Shown here one piece after another: positions 46,808-56,555 of a stretch of 64,000 nt of DNA. The notes below the pieces were generated by a model. It searched no databases. It saw only the letters and a list, made by a program, of their open reading frames with translations, and was not told the DNA's origin. Position 1 is the stretch's first letter. Every line of letters begins with the position of its first letter. Position numbers and translations under genes: made by a program. The DNA comes from an uncultured Eubacterium sp. (GTDB lineage Bacteria; Bacillota; Clostridia; Lachnospirales; Lachnospiraceae): the NCBI GenBank assembly GCA_947089855.1, contig CAMUML010000002.1, forward strand, positions 1 through 64,000, in the 5' to 3' direction.

Positions 46808-47710
46808 TTACCTTGCCAACAATTTCGGCAGCAAACCAACCATATCCTTTAGAATGCATAGCTGCATCCGGAACACATACCCATGATTTGTAAATATTAT
46901 TTTATGGCCAATGGCTTTTTTCCACCAATGCAGCCATCCGCCTACCAAAGCCTTATACCTGCGCATGCACCGTTTTTTCGGATACCCTGTACTGATATAT
47001 TTGTCCAAAAGCATGACATCTGTTTTTAATGTATCTATATGAATATACTTTACGCCCTTTGTAATTGCATTTGCATTATTCTGCCGATAATAAAAATCTG
47101 TATCTGCAAAAGCAATTTTATTTGCAGCCAAGTAAGATAACCGGACATAATATTCACAGCTATTGTAATAATCTGCTGAAATACCTACCTGTCTCACCAG
47201 CTCCATTTTTCGGAACGCAAATCCGTGTATTTGCCAAGTTAGGCTAAGTTCAAACGCCTGCTTTGGGCTTAAAATAGTTTCATAACCCACTTTGGCTGGA
47301 TACTTGCCATGCCTCCTGCATTTGCCTCCATAATAATGAATACAGTTCGGCAGGACTACATCGGCATCATACCTCAGACTGGCTGCGATACATGTTTCAA
47401 ATAAATCGTCTGCTAGGAAATCGTCCTGTGATAGAAAAAAATAATAATCGCCTTTGCACAACGCAAGCCCATATTCCTGCCCTCTAACAGCTGTCCCCAA
47501 TTTATACGCTGCATCGATCCATACAAACCTCTGGTCTCCCTGAATCCGTTTTTTTATAATTTCAGCAGACTTGTCTGTAGAAAAATCATTAATGAAAAAA
47601 ACTTCAAAATTTTTATAAGTCTGGTTTTTAATAGAATCAACCATTTTCCCAACGTAATCCTGCCCGTTAAAAATTGGCACAATAACCGATACCAGCTTAT
47701 CCTGACGCAT
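46808..47710 (-). CDS. Family 2 glycosyltransferase (GT-A)
   Basis: 300 residues. VSVIVPIFNGQDYVGKMVDSI and EVFFINDFSTDKSAEII are the GT2 N-terminal motifs; YYFFLSQDDFLADD carries the DxD-like metal site. Cytoplasmic, adds a sugar to the lipid-linked unit of operon 2. Overlaps its neighbour by 14 bases. Confidence 0.92.
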   Translation of the reverse strand: MRQDKLVSVIVPIFNGQDYVGKMVDSIKNQTYKNFEVFFINDFSTDKSAEIIKKRIQGDQRFVWIDAAYKLGTAVRGQEYGLALCKGDYYFFLSQDDFLADDLFETCIAASLRYDADVVLPNCIHYYGGKCRRHGKYPAKVGYETILSPKQAFELSLTWQIHGFAFRKMELVRQVGISADYYNSCEYYVRLSYLAANKIAFADTDFYYRQNNANAITKGVKYIHIDTLKTDVMLLDKYISTGYPKKRCMRRYKALVGGWLHWWKKAIGHKIIFTNHGYVFRMQLCILKDMVGLLPKLLAR

Positions 47711-48656
47711 GTTTTTGCTCCCATCTTTTACTTTTTTCTTTTATGGTTTTCAGATACTGGTTGGCTTTTGGAAGTTCACGTATCCGCGACCGGCGGAACT
47801 TCCTTGCTTTTTTTCTGATCCAGGGAGCTATATACAAATAATACCGCCATTTTACTCCATGATAATAGCGGTAACAGTTCCACCCCTTTGACATCCTTTT
47901 TTTCCTTAGAAACAGCTCATCCTCCAGTTTCTGCCCTTCCCTACGGTATGCTTCAGCAACCTTTGGTTCAAAATGCTGTGCTGTTGAAACCCCGCCCATC
48001 CGGTATAAAATATAGGTTGTGGGATCATATAACACTCGAATATCCGTTTTCATTATCAAATAATAAAAAAACATCACATCTTCAATATAATGGAACCCCT
48101 CAAGATAAGAAGAAGCCTCTTCCTGCAAATACTTAAGATCCCAAAATGTGCCTGGTGTTTCAATAATCCAGCATTCCTGAAATTCACTGGCCAGAAGGGA
48201 TTTTAACCGTTTCCTGCCAAGCAGCATCCGGTAGTTTCCCCATATGGTCTTTTCCATTGCCCGGCAGCCTGAAAACCTTATTGTAGGCGTTATGGACAAC
48301 GCCCCTGTTTTGGCTGCCTGGTATATACTGTTTTTGTAATAAAGATCATCTGCTGCCAGTATTTTAAATTTACTGGTATGGATCTGTTTGAGCGCGTTCA
48401 GGTAATTTTGAACCGTCCCTAAGTTTTTCTTATTTTCTTTGATAATAACAGATTCAAAAATAGCATGTTCCTGTGTCCATTGCTTTACTATATCTACCGT
48501 GCCATCTTTTGAGGCATCATCCATTACCAGCAGATAGTTTCTCCATCCTTTTCCAAATTTACAAACCTGGTATTGAATGGATACCAAATGCTCGATAATA
48601 AAATCCCTTTGCTTATAAGACAGTATAATAAATGTAAAACTTTTATCTGGTTTCAT
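47697..48656 (-). CDS. Family 2 glycosyltransferase (GT-A)
   Basis: 319 residues from ATG 48656 (GGGAAAG site); a start 9 codons upstream is possible. FIILSYKQRDFIIEHLVSIQ, LVMDDASKDGTVDIVK and FKILAADDLYYKNS define a GT2 fold with its metal-binding Asp pair. Donor unknown. Confidence 0.9.
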   Translation of the reverse strand: MKPDKSFTFIILSYKQRDFIIEHLVSIQYQVCKFGKGWRNYLLVMDDASKDGTVDIVKQWTQEHAIFESVIIKENKKNLGTVQNYLNALKQIHTSKFKILAADDLYYKNSIYQAAKTGALSITPTIRFSGCRAMEKTIWGNYRMLLGRKRLKSLLASEFQECWIIETPGTFWDLKYLQEEASSYLEGFHYIEDVMFFYYLIMKTDIRVLYDPTTYILYRMGGVSTAQHFEPKVAEAYRREGQKLEDELFLRKKRMSKGWNCYRYYHGVKWRYYLYIAPWIRKKARKFRRSRIRELPKANQYLKTIKEKSKRWEQKHASG

Positions 48657-48710
48657 CTTTTCTTTCCCATTTCCATTGACCACTAACTGGTGCCTCTTCT
48701 ATATTTGAAT

Positions 48711-49727
48711 CTAAGGAGCTGTTCCGCTTATTCTGCGTGTATAGCTTTCCGGCATATAATGGACCACGCTTGTACCGCCTGTTTCAAACGCAAACGGGAT
48801 ATATAACAAATCCTCCATTGCTTCCATAACCCTTGCCTGAGCATCTGGCGGTACATAAAAAATTAGAAAACCGCCTCCACCGGCGCCAAGCAGTTTCCCA
48901 CCCAAGGCACCGGCCTGTATCCCTTTCCGGTAAGATGCATCAATGCTTTCTGTACTGATATTGCTCCCTGTCTGCCGTTTTAACTGCCATGTATGGTGCA
49001 AAAGCCGTCCAAACTCGTCCAGATTTTTATTTTTATCCGTCAGGACTTGCTCGGCTTCCTCCACAAGCCCCATCATTTCTATTAGCTGCGCCGTCTTGTT
49101 TCCCCGTTCCTTAGCATTTTCTTTTTGTACCTGGCAGCTAAAACGCGTAAACCCAGTAAAAAATAGCAGTAACCGGTCATTCAGCTGCTGTTTGCGCTCC
49201 GGGCTGATAATGACTGGCAAAACTTTATAGCCATCCGGGCAAAAGCTGATTTTATTCAGCCCACCATAGCTGGCTGCGATTTGATCCTGCCATCCCCCTG
49301 TTTCCTGGCACAATACCCGTTCCAAATAAATAGCTTCATCTGCCAGGCGCTTTTTATCTGCATACTTGCCTTTTAGACAGTAAAATGCATTGAGCATCCC
49401 GACTGCAAATGAACTGCTAGTTCCAAGGCCCGAACGTGCAGGCAAGTCCGCTTCATAAGTAAGCCGGATCTCATGCATGTCCAGCATCTTCATGGCTTCC
49501 CGGATAGCTGGATGATGGATCTGTTCGACATCATTGACCCGTTCCATTTTGGAATATGCCAATTCGGTAGTGTAATCAAAAAAGCGTGGCAGATGGCGTA
49601 CCGTCACATAACAGTATTTATCAAATGTTGCGGACAGGACAGCGCCTCCATGTTCCCGAAAAAAATCTTCCATATCTGTCCCGCCTCCAAAAAAGGACAT
49701 GCGCAAAGGTGTCTTCGTAATAACCAT
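48711..49727 (-). CDS. hddA: GHMP kinase, D-glycero-D-manno-heptose 7-phosphate kinase-like
   Basis: 338 residues. ITKTPLRMSFFGGGTDMEDF, the ATP loop DLPARSGLGTSSSFAVGML and KLLGAGGGGFLIFYV are the three GHMP motifs, and the first matches HddA/FKP-type sugar kinases. With the GmhA-like isomerase at the operon end this suggests a GDP-D,D-heptose route. An L-fucose-type kinase is the alternative. No tract. Confidence 0.82.
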   Translation of the reverse strand: MVITKTPLRMSFFGGGTDMEDFFREHGGAVLSATFDKYCYVTVRHLPRFFDYTTELAYSKMERVNDVEQIHHPAIREAMKMLDMHEIRLTYEADLPARSGLGTSSSFAVGMLNAFYCLKGKYADKKRLADEAIYLERVLCQETGGWQDQIAASYGGLNKISFCPDGYKVLPVIISPERKQQLNDRLLLFFTGFTRFSCQVQKENAKERGNKTAQLIEMMGLVEEAEQVLTDKNKNLDEFGRLLHHTWQLKRQTGSNISTESIDASYRKGIQAGALGGKLLGAGGGGFLIFYVPPDAQARVMEAMEDLLYIPFAFETGGTSVVHYMPESYTRRISGTAP

Positions 49728-49742
49728 AAAATGGCCCCTTTT

Positions 49743-50885
49743 CTATTGCCAAAACGTAGTAAACGGCTGCCCAGCCGAATTAATATAAAACCTGGCAAAC
49801 AAATAGCATGAGATAATTATCCAATAAATCAGCCTGTTCCTATAATTTCCCACTTTCCCTTTTTGAAAAAATGACACGAGCATGGGAATCTGCATGGCAT
49901 TATAATAAATGGAAATCCGTGCAAAGGCATAGCCAACGCTAAACAATGATGCAATATAGAGCACAGAACCAACTAAATATAAGTTAAAATACCCTTCCAA
50001 AAACGGATCCTGTTTATGGATTTTTTGCAGATACAGCCCTGCCAGCACTAATACGCCAATATTTAACACAATACGAAGCAAAAAAGAAAGCAAAGAAGAA
50101 CTTCCTGTGGCAAATATCCCATAGCCAAGCCCATCCACTTCAAAATATTTACTCAACTTATTGCCAAAATCCCCTCCGATAACCTGGGCTACAAACCGTA
50201 CTGCGGTAGCAAATACTGCTGACAGCCCAACCGTACTGGCCAAGAATACTACCATTTTAGTACTTACTTTTGTATGCCAGTGATAAATAAAATACGCTGG
50301 CAAAAATATCAAAGCACTGTAATGGAATCCAGATGCAAGTAAAATCAAACATACAAAATACTTAAAATCTTTCTTCTGGATATATTTCACAGTATTCATG
50401 CAAATAACCAGAGCAATTGATGACCGGATAAATAAAATATTGCATTTGTATAGCCCCCAAAGGAAATACATTGCTGTAAAATAAAACTGGCCTTTGTTTG
50501 CGGTACCTCCTTTTTCTGCTTCATACACAAGCTTGGATGCCGCATAGATGTGCTCAGACAAGATAACGGCCAGTGCAAGTACTGCTTCAAAAAATATAAA
50601 GTTATCGCATATATTTTTGCAGAGCCATTGGAGCAAGCTATACAACGGTTCAAACACAAAATTCTGTTTTAAAAACAGCTCGCCGGGAACCGTATACACT
50701 TCAAATACTTCTTTATAAACAAAATAATCGCCATATGGCCCACCTCTGGCTACAGCCAGTAAAAAAAGCGTGGTTGCCAAAACCGCCTGAAATACCACAG
50801 TGGTTTTTTTGCCCTTTTTCATACCAAACAGCTCATAAAATGAGAGCAAAGCAACACCGCCATATACCCCAATATATATCCCCAT
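49743..50885 (-). CDS. EpsG-family polysaccharide polymerase, operon 2
   Basis: 380 residues with about 10 helices. ARGGPYGDYFVYKEVFEVY is the EpsG motif equivalent to that of the operon 1 polymerase, here with RGG-GD-Y spacing. Polymerises repeat units on the outer face. It is the only polymerase in operon 2. Confidence 0.85.
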   Translation of the reverse strand: MGIYIGVYGGVALLSFYELFGMKKGKKTTVVFQAVLATTLFLLAVARGGPYGDYFVYKEVFEVYTVPGELFLKQNFVFEPLYSLLQWLCKNICDNFIFFEAVLALAVILSEHIYAASKLVYEAEKGGTANKGQFYFTAMYFLWGLYKCNILFIRSSIALVICMNTVKYIQKKDFKYFVCLILLASGFHYSALIFLPAYFIYHWHTKVSTKMVVFLASTVGLSAVFATAVRFVAQVIGGDFGNKLSKYFEVDGLGYGIFATGSSSLLSFLLRIVLNIGVLVLAGLYLQKIHKQDPFLEGYFNLYLVGSVLYIASLFSVGYAFARISIYYNAMQIPMLVSFFQKGKVGNYRNRLIYWIIISCYLFARFYINSAGQPFTTFWQ

Positions 50886-50889
50886 CTGT

Positions 50890-52014
50890 TTATCCTAATT
50901 GCCTAAGCAGCTTCGCATACATTTTTGCCGCCACTTCCCAGCAGTTTTCCCTTACTGCCTGCTCCATCTGCATCCCAAAATCTTTGTTGCTATGGCATGC
51001 TTTTTGTATTGTTCTGTGCAAACTAGCTACGTCATTGGGCCTGCATACATATCCGATCCCATACCGCTCTATAAATGCCCGAAATGAACTGACATCCGTC
51101 GCAATCACCGGCAGATGGTATTGAATTGCCTGCATAAATACTCCGCTTTGTGAATAAAATTCCTTATAAGGCAAGATTAAATAATCACTTGCCTGAAATA
51201 GTACATCCCGGAATGCATCGGATGTATATTCAATAAACGGTATGGTTTTCAGCTTATTTTTTTCTATTAATGCCTGGTATTTATCGAAAGATTCCCCATA
51301 AAACGGTGCCCCTGCAATAATAAGCGTCCCATCTATGCCTTTCATTGCCCTTAAAAGAATATCAAGCCCTTTGGAACTGCGTATAGACCCATAAAACAAA
51401 AATACTTTTTCGGTATGGCTTATCCCTAACTTTTTCCGGCAGTCCGCTTTCGGCAATTTACGGTAACTGCTGCGGATGCCATGCGGGATTACTTTTATCT
51501 TCCTTAAATCCATACCAAAAATCTTATGCAATTGCCGCTTATTTTCCTTTGAATGCACAACAAGCAGATCCGCGGTCTCATAGGTTTTTTTTAGGGCTGG
51601 CCGACTCCAGCTGAGTGACTGTACCGGAACCACCACATCATGGACAATCAGTACCACTTTGCTGTATTTTTTTAACTGCGGTAAAAAATAGCAATCAACT
51701 GCAGAAAGGGTTGCCTGGATAAAAACCACATCCGGCCTGTTTTGTTTGATATACTGGTTGCGCCTTCTGCAATTTTTCAATGCTGTACCACAGCGGTCAA
51801 AATACCATAAAAATGACCCTTTCCTATGCCATTGATCCGCCTTAAATGGCTGGAACAGCGGGCTGACAGCCACTTTCTTATCTATCATGGGCAAATAGCC
51901 ATTCCCCTGCTCTGTAAGGTATGCCAAGTCTTCTACATATCTGGCTAATTCATTGCAAAGAATCCAGCTATAGTCGGAAAACCCTGCTGAATACTCACTT
52001 ATTACAACCTTCAT
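50890..52014 (-). CDS. Family 4 glycosyltransferase (GT-B)
   Basis: 374 residues from ATG 52014, the start of the conserved MKVVISEYSAGFSDYSW. VIPHGIRSSYRKLPK and FLFYGSIRSSKGLDILLRAM mark the C-terminal Rossmann donor domain; LILPYKEFYSQSGVFMQAI replaces the usual EGxP region. It adds a sugar in the operon 2 repeat. The acceptor is unknown. Confidence 0.88.
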   Translation of the reverse strand: MKVVISEYSAGFSDYSWILCNELARYVEDLAYLTEQGNGYLPMIDKKVAVSPLFQPFKADQWHRKGSFLWYFDRCGTALKNCRRRNQYIKQNRPDVVFIQATLSAVDCYFLPQLKKYSKVVLIVHDVVVPVQSLSWSRPALKKTYETADLLVVHSKENKRQLHKIFGMDLRKIKVIPHGIRSSYRKLPKADCRKKLGISHTEKVFLFYGSIRSSKGLDILLRAMKGIDGTLIIAGAPFYGESFDKYQALIEKNKLKTIPFIEYTSDAFRDVLFQASDYLILPYKEFYSQSGVFMQAIQYHLPVIATDVSSFRAFIERYGIGYVCRPNDVASLHRTIQKACHSNKDFGMQMEQAVRENCWEVAAKMYAKLLRQLG

Positions 52015-52036
52015 AATAGAATTTACTTCTCCTATC

Positions 52037-53179
52037 CTATGGTCTGCCGGTTGATTCTGGCATAATAAAACCATTTATCATAGAAACAAGCATTTTTGCA
52101 CTTTTATCCCAGCTGATTTCTGACAAATATGCTCCAATATGCTTTCTCATCTGTTCCATCATCTTCGGCGCATCAATAAATTTGCCCATTGCTTTTGCCA
52201 AAGCACGCGGGTTATTTTTCTGGATCAAAAACCCTGTTTTCCCATCCAATACCTGTTCCCCCAATGCGCCTGTATCGGTTGCAATTACCGGAACCCCATA
52301 ATCATACGATACCAAAATCACACCGGACTGCGTTGCATCTTTATATGGGCACACTACAACCAAATTTTCCCCAGAAAATACGCCCTCCACTTCTTCATCC
52401 CGGATCCACCGGTTGATAACATGGACGCTTTCCAGTTTCTTAAGGCCCCTTTGATACTTTGTTAAATCACCGTTTCCTATAATATACAGGGCTGTCCGTC
52501 TTGGATACTTTTTTTCAACTGTATGATATGCCTGTAATAAAATATCAATCCCTTTATATTTATCTATCCTGCCAAAAAATAGATAATTGATTTTATCTGG
52601 TTCATAGGAAACGATCTGTTTTTTCCCTTCCACATACCGGTACATTTGATGCTTGCCAAGCGGGAGATACCTGACTTCTTTATATTTACGCTGCAAATAT
52701 GGGACAAACCGCTTTGCATGCACAACCACAATATCTGCTGTATCAAACATATGGCTGCAAATGCTATATATCATCCGGTCTTTTCCTGAATGCGGAAATG
52801 GGTCATGGCAAGCCATAATTTTTTTCGTTTCCGGGAATAAACTATTTATTTTTTTCGTCCAAAACCCTACCATTGGAACGTATACCGCCTTAACCTGCAC
52901 CCCCTGCAACGCCTGCCGTATATCCCGTGCTGTACTGAAAAAGAAAATTGACCGTAATACAAAAGAAACAACACCAGTATAGGAATCTAAAAAAACTATT
53001 CTCTGAAAGCCAATCCCTTCCCATAGCTTCCGGTTCTCAATGGTTCCCGGTATAATGGGGATAACGTTTTGGCCTGCATGGACAAGGGCTTTTGCCATTT
53101 CATACGCATCCAGTGTACCTCCGCCCCGCCGCCCAATATAATTAATAATAATTACACCTTCTTGCCCTGTTTTTTTCAT
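52037..53179 (-). CDS. Family 4 glycosyltransferase (GT-B)
   Basis: 380 residues from ATG 53179 with GGAG 9 bases upstream; an in-frame TTG at 53194 is less likely. IINYIGRRGGGTLDAYEMAKAL is the acceptor motif, and YLFFGRIDKYKGIDILLQAY and VVCPYKDATQSGVILVSYDYGVP the donor domain. Related to the preceding enzyme, perhaps by duplication. Confidence 0.88.
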   Translation of the reverse strand: MKKTGQEGVIIINYIGRRGGGTLDAYEMAKALVHAGQNVIPIIPGTIENRKLWEGIGFQRIVFLDSYTGVVSFVLRSIFFFSTARDIRQALQGVQVKAVYVPMVGFWTKKINSLFPETKKIMACHDPFPHSGKDRMIYSICSHMFDTADIVVVHAKRFVPYLQRKYKEVRYLPLGKHQMYRYVEGKKQIVSYEPDKINYLFFGRIDKYKGIDILLQAYHTVEKKYPRRTALYIIGNGDLTKYQRGLKKLESVHVINRWIRDEEVEGVFSGENLVVVCPYKDATQSGVILVSYDYGVPVIATDTGALGEQVLDGKTGFLIQKNNPRALAKAMGKFIDAPKMMEQMRKHIGAYLSEISWDKSAKMLVSMINGFIMPESTGRP

Positions 53180-53184
53180 AACAA

Positions 53185-54474
53185 TTATCTCCAAACTGTG
53201 GATAAAACACCCTGTCCTGGCACATTCATACTGACCGGTGCATATACCGTTTTCATCGTTTCCAAAATCTTTTTCGTATCGGCACGTTTAACCATATGTT
53301 GGTTCCAGCGTCCTGCATCTATGTTTCCGTTGCCAACCACTTTTTTAATAGCCGCTGCAAACCCTGCTGCATCCAGGCAATCTACCAAATATCCGCCCTT
53401 GCCGTCTTTTATAAAGTCTACATTCCCACGGATATTGCCTGCCACTACCGGCAGTCCGGCAGCCATTGCTTCCATCATGCCTACATTGAGCCCCTCACGT
53501 ATGGAGGGCAGTATAAATAGATCTGCCGCCTGCAACAACTTTGGTACATCTGTACGAAAACCAAGCAAATGTAGGTTAACCCCCAGCTTTTGTGCCATAT
53601 CTGACAGTTCTTTGGCCAATGTGCCCTTACCGGCAATAAAATACTGTAGCCGGCCACGGTATTTCCCCATTGTCCCTAACGCCTCAATAACAGCTTTATG
53701 GTTTTTATTTTCATTCAGCTCCCCCACAGAAAGCAACATAATGTCAGAAGGTGCGAGTTTTAACCTTTCCCTTTCCTGCTGCCTGCCAGCCGCTTGGCCT
53801 CTAAACTTTTCCGTATCGATCCCGATACCAGGGATATAAACCGTGCGTTTTGCATGGAAATATTTCTTTGCCCGCCTGTAATCTTCTTTATTTATGGTAA
53901 TCAGCGTATCTGTTATCCAGCTTAACATCCATTCTACCGGATAATATATGGCCCAGTTTTGTTTCGGGGCGCCATCATAAAAATGAAAACCATGTGCCGT
54001 ATAGATAGTCTTGCTATGATGCTTCTTCGCTATGATCCGGCCTACTACCCCGCCTATCGGGCTATGGGCATGCACAAAATGATAACCGCCCGCCTTTTTT
54101 ATAAAATGATGGCGGTACGTATTCATAGGCGCCGCCTCCCCTGCCGCCACAGCATCCAATTGCCTGAACGCCCGTATCACAGCGCATGCATCCGATACTT
54201 TCCTGCTAAAATCAACCTGATAGCAATCCACGCAATAGAGGTCAAGCAGCTGTAACAATTCCCTTATTTTCTGATCTGTACAGGTACTGCCAGCAATAAA
54301 ATTGGCTGCTACGTCTACCTGGTACCCCATGCTTATCAGCAGTTTTATATTTGGAATATTAAACTGGTCAATCATAGAAGCTACCGACGCAACGATCAGG
54401 ACCGCTTTTTTACCACTGCTGTATAGGCCAGCCATATCCTTATTGTTTGCTTTTATTGAATGGTTCTTTTTCAT
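53185..54474 (-). CDS. Family 4 glycosyltransferase, EpsD-like (operon 2 head)
   Basis: 429 residues from ATG 54474 (GAGG 7 bases upstream). IVASVASMIDQFNIPNIKLL, TIYTAHGFHFYDGAPKQNW and SIREGLNVGMMEAMAAGLP parallel the operon 1 enzyme at 27314-28525, showing that the two operons share a homologous head. The presumed role is addition of an early sugar. Confidence 0.92.
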   Translation of the reverse strand: MKKNHSIKANNKDMAGLYSSGKKAVLIVASVASMIDQFNIPNIKLLISMGYQVDVAANFIAGSTCTDQKIRELLQLLDLYCVDCYQVDFSRKVSDACAVIRAFRQLDAVAAGEAAPMNTYRHHFIKKAGGYHFVHAHSPIGGVVGRIIAKKHHSKTIYTAHGFHFYDGAPKQNWAIYYPVEWMLSWITDTLITINKEDYRRAKKYFHAKRTVYIPGIGIDTEKFRGQAAGRQQERERLKLAPSDIMLLSVGELNENKNHKAVIEALGTMGKYRGRLQYFIAGKGTLAKELSDMAQKLGVNLHLLGFRTDVPKLLQAADLFILPSIREGLNVGMMEAMAAGLPVVAGNIRGNVDFIKDGKGGYLVDCLDAAGFAAAIKKVVGNGNIDAGRWNQHMVKRADTKKILETMKTVYAPVSMNVPGQGVLSTVWR

Positions 54475-54542
54475 AAACAAGCCTCTGCTACCTTCTGGTA
54501 TAGCAATTGCCAAAAATATCAAACTGGCATGCCCGGCTTTTT

Positions 54543-55994
54543 TCAGTTTTTCTGATAAAATGCCGTCGCCCCAATTACCGAAATACCGTTTTCCTGATAA
54601 AAACCCATTACATAATCAATCATACGATGCGTTGTCACCCCTATCTTACAGACCATCAGGACATTTCCTGTATCCGCCAGTTCCTCCCATCTGGCAGTAT
54701 CTACGCCCATATTTTCTACAATGGCCAGTTCAATCCCCCATCCCCTCATCTGATGGGCTATCGTTTCCAAACACCCCTTTTCCTGCGTGTCAAGCGGAAC
54801 ATCAGATACTGCACACAACTTTGTAATCCCCTGCCTGCTGCATACCAGCCGTATCCGTTCCATAACCTGTGTTTTCCCGCCTTCTAATATTTCTGGCTGG
54901 ATCTCCACACGTTTTGCCCTTTGCTTTTGGGATCTTCCTTTCAAGAAAATGCCACCATAAAACGGAAATGTATACAGCCCATCCAGTTCTCTGATACTTT
55001 TTACCTTATCGCTAAAAAGGTAGCAGCAAGAAAAAATGCCACAATAGAATAACAAACCTCCCAGCAATCCGAAACATAGGTATTTAACAGTAACCGACTT
55101 CCCTGCAGGCCCTGTTATTTCCGCCTCATCCTCTTCTTCCCCTTCTGTGCCAATCATATTTTTATACAATGCCATCTGCCCTTTGCTGAAAGCATCTGTC
55201 ATTGCCTTTAAATTAGCCTGATTTGAAGACAACAGCGTTTTTTTATCATGCTGTTGCGTCTGAAGCCCGCTGTCTATGGTAATACTTTGCTCCATACTTA
55301 CAAGCGTGAGGGTATGGCTGCCTGCCTTTTTACTGACTTCCACCGAATAGGCTTTTAAAACTTTTTGCATATCCTTTGCCATCTTTTCTGCCTCAACAGC
55401 ACTTTTGGCCGTTATCTCCACATAAAAAATGGCATCGGAAGGTATGCTGCTATCTGCACTTTCTTCTACAACAACCTGGTATGGCTGGCTATACGTTTTC
55501 TGATAAGCCGTTACCAGCTCTGCCCCATAAGCCTTATCCATCTTCCAGGCACTGCTGCCAGATTTTTTTAATGCATCTACAGCACCACCATTGACAATAT
55601 AGTTCAGGTAACTTTCCATAATGCTTGGCAGCTCCTGCCACTTTGCCTGGCCAATACGGTACAGTATAATGCACTTGTCCTTATGATACGGATCCACCTG
55701 CATCAATATAGAACCATCCAGGTATGTTTCAAGGCTTTCTATTTCCTGTGTAAGCTGCACTGCATCCGTAACCCCTTGTTCTTCTGCCTGCATCAATTCA
55801 TCCACTGCTTCCATATCCGGCTGTACCGTATTCGCAGCATTTCCGCCCTTTGCCCATCCATATCCACCCAATACAAAGGCAAATACCAGTGCACAGGCAG
55901 CTGCCTGCTTCCACTTCCTGCAGAGCCGGATGGCCAGCTCCGCCAGGTCTACTTCCATATCTTCTGTCTTTTTCCAAGAATACTGCTTATCCAT
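54543..55994 (-). CDS. Polysaccharide co-polymerase (Wzz-like) with degenerate BY-kinase-like tail, operon 2
   Basis: 483 residues, paralogue of 28529-29968. SWKKTEDMEVDLAELAIRLCRKWKQ precedes helix 1 (about 30-48). The extracellular domain ends before helix 2 (about 325-348), with YLFSDKVKSIRELDGLYTFPFYGG after it. The tail (MERIRLVCSRQGITKLCAVS, NVLMVCKIGVTTHRMIDYVM) recalls a BY-kinase fold but has no Walker A lysine or Tyr tail. It should control polymer length with the EpsG polymerase, without kinase activity. Confidence 0.75.
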   Translation of the reverse strand: MDKQYSWKKTEDMEVDLAELAIRLCRKWKQAAACALVFAFVLGGYGWAKGGNAANTVQPDMEAVDELMQAEEQGVTDAVQLTQEIESLETYLDGSILMQVDPYHKDKCIILYRIGQAKWQELPSIMESYLNYIVNGGAVDALKKSGSSAWKMDKAYGAELVTAYQKTYSQPYQVVVEESADSSIPSDAIFYVEITAKSAVEAEKMAKDMQKVLKAYSVEVSKKAGSHTLTLVSMEQSITIDSGLQTQQHDKKTLLSSNQANLKAMTDAFSKGQMALYKNMIGTEGEEEDEAEITGPAGKSVTVKYLCFGLLGGLLFYCGIFSCCYLFSDKVKSIRELDGLYTFPFYGGIFLKGRSQKQRAKRVEIQPEILEGGKTQVMERIRLVCSRQGITKLCAVSDVPLDTQEKGCLETIAHQMRGWGIELAIVENMGVDTARWEELADTGNVLMVCKIGVTTHRMIDYVMGFYQENGISVIGATAFYQKN

Positions 55995-56057
55995 CCTGGC
56001 CTTCTAACCTTTTCCTTTCAACCTCCACAGAATGCCGCTATAAAACAAAACCATCTA

Positions 56058-56426
56058 TTATGCCTCATTCATAATCTCAGCTACCGATTTCATAATCCGG
56101 ACATACATAGCATAACTATCTGCTGATTTTCCACCTTTTTTGCTCCGGCTCCCATCTATATCCTTTTCAGTATTCCCCCACATATCTAGTACAGCACCCG
56201 TAGGGCATACCTCACCCCAAAGCAGCTCATCTGCCCTGGTATCCAATGCACTGCATATATTAACAAATGTTTCCATACTCATAACCCTGCTTCCACGCTC
56301 GATATGTCCAAGGAACGACATGCTAATACTACATTTTTTCGCAAGCTCATCCTGTGACCATCCTTTTGCTTTTCTGACTTGGCGTATACGCATACCAATT
56401 TTACTGTAATCCAATTCCCGCCCCAT
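56058..56426 (-). CDS. XRE-family transcriptional regulator heading operon 2
   Basis: 122 residues. The HTH (RIRQVRKAKGWSQDELAKKCSISMSFLGHIERGSR) is nearly identical to that of 30245-30616, including the recognition helix, while the middle (residues 75-105) diverges. Near-identical DNA-binding helices imply that both regulators can read the same operators, so the two loci may be cross-regulated. GGAGG lies 9 bases before the ATG. Confidence 0.88.
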   Translation of the reverse strand: MGRELDYSKIGMRIRQVRKAKGWSQDELAKKCSISMSFLGHIERGSRVMSMETFVNICSALDTRADELLWGEVCPTGAVLDMWGNTEKDIDGSRSKKGGKSADSYAMYVRIMKSVAEIMNEA

Positions 56427-56555
56427 CTATCCCGACCTCCTCCAGCATTCCGTATATTTGCAGCAATGCCTAATGCCTTGCCTTATAAATTCGGCACGCA
56501 TGTATCCAGCTGTTTTTAAACTACCTACTAGCGTGCATAACATTTTCTAATAATT

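Noticed and set aside
37519-49727. Complete GDP-heptose pathway
   Set aside because: Only isomerase and kinase candidates are seen; phosphatase and nucleotidyltransferase genes are absent from the window.
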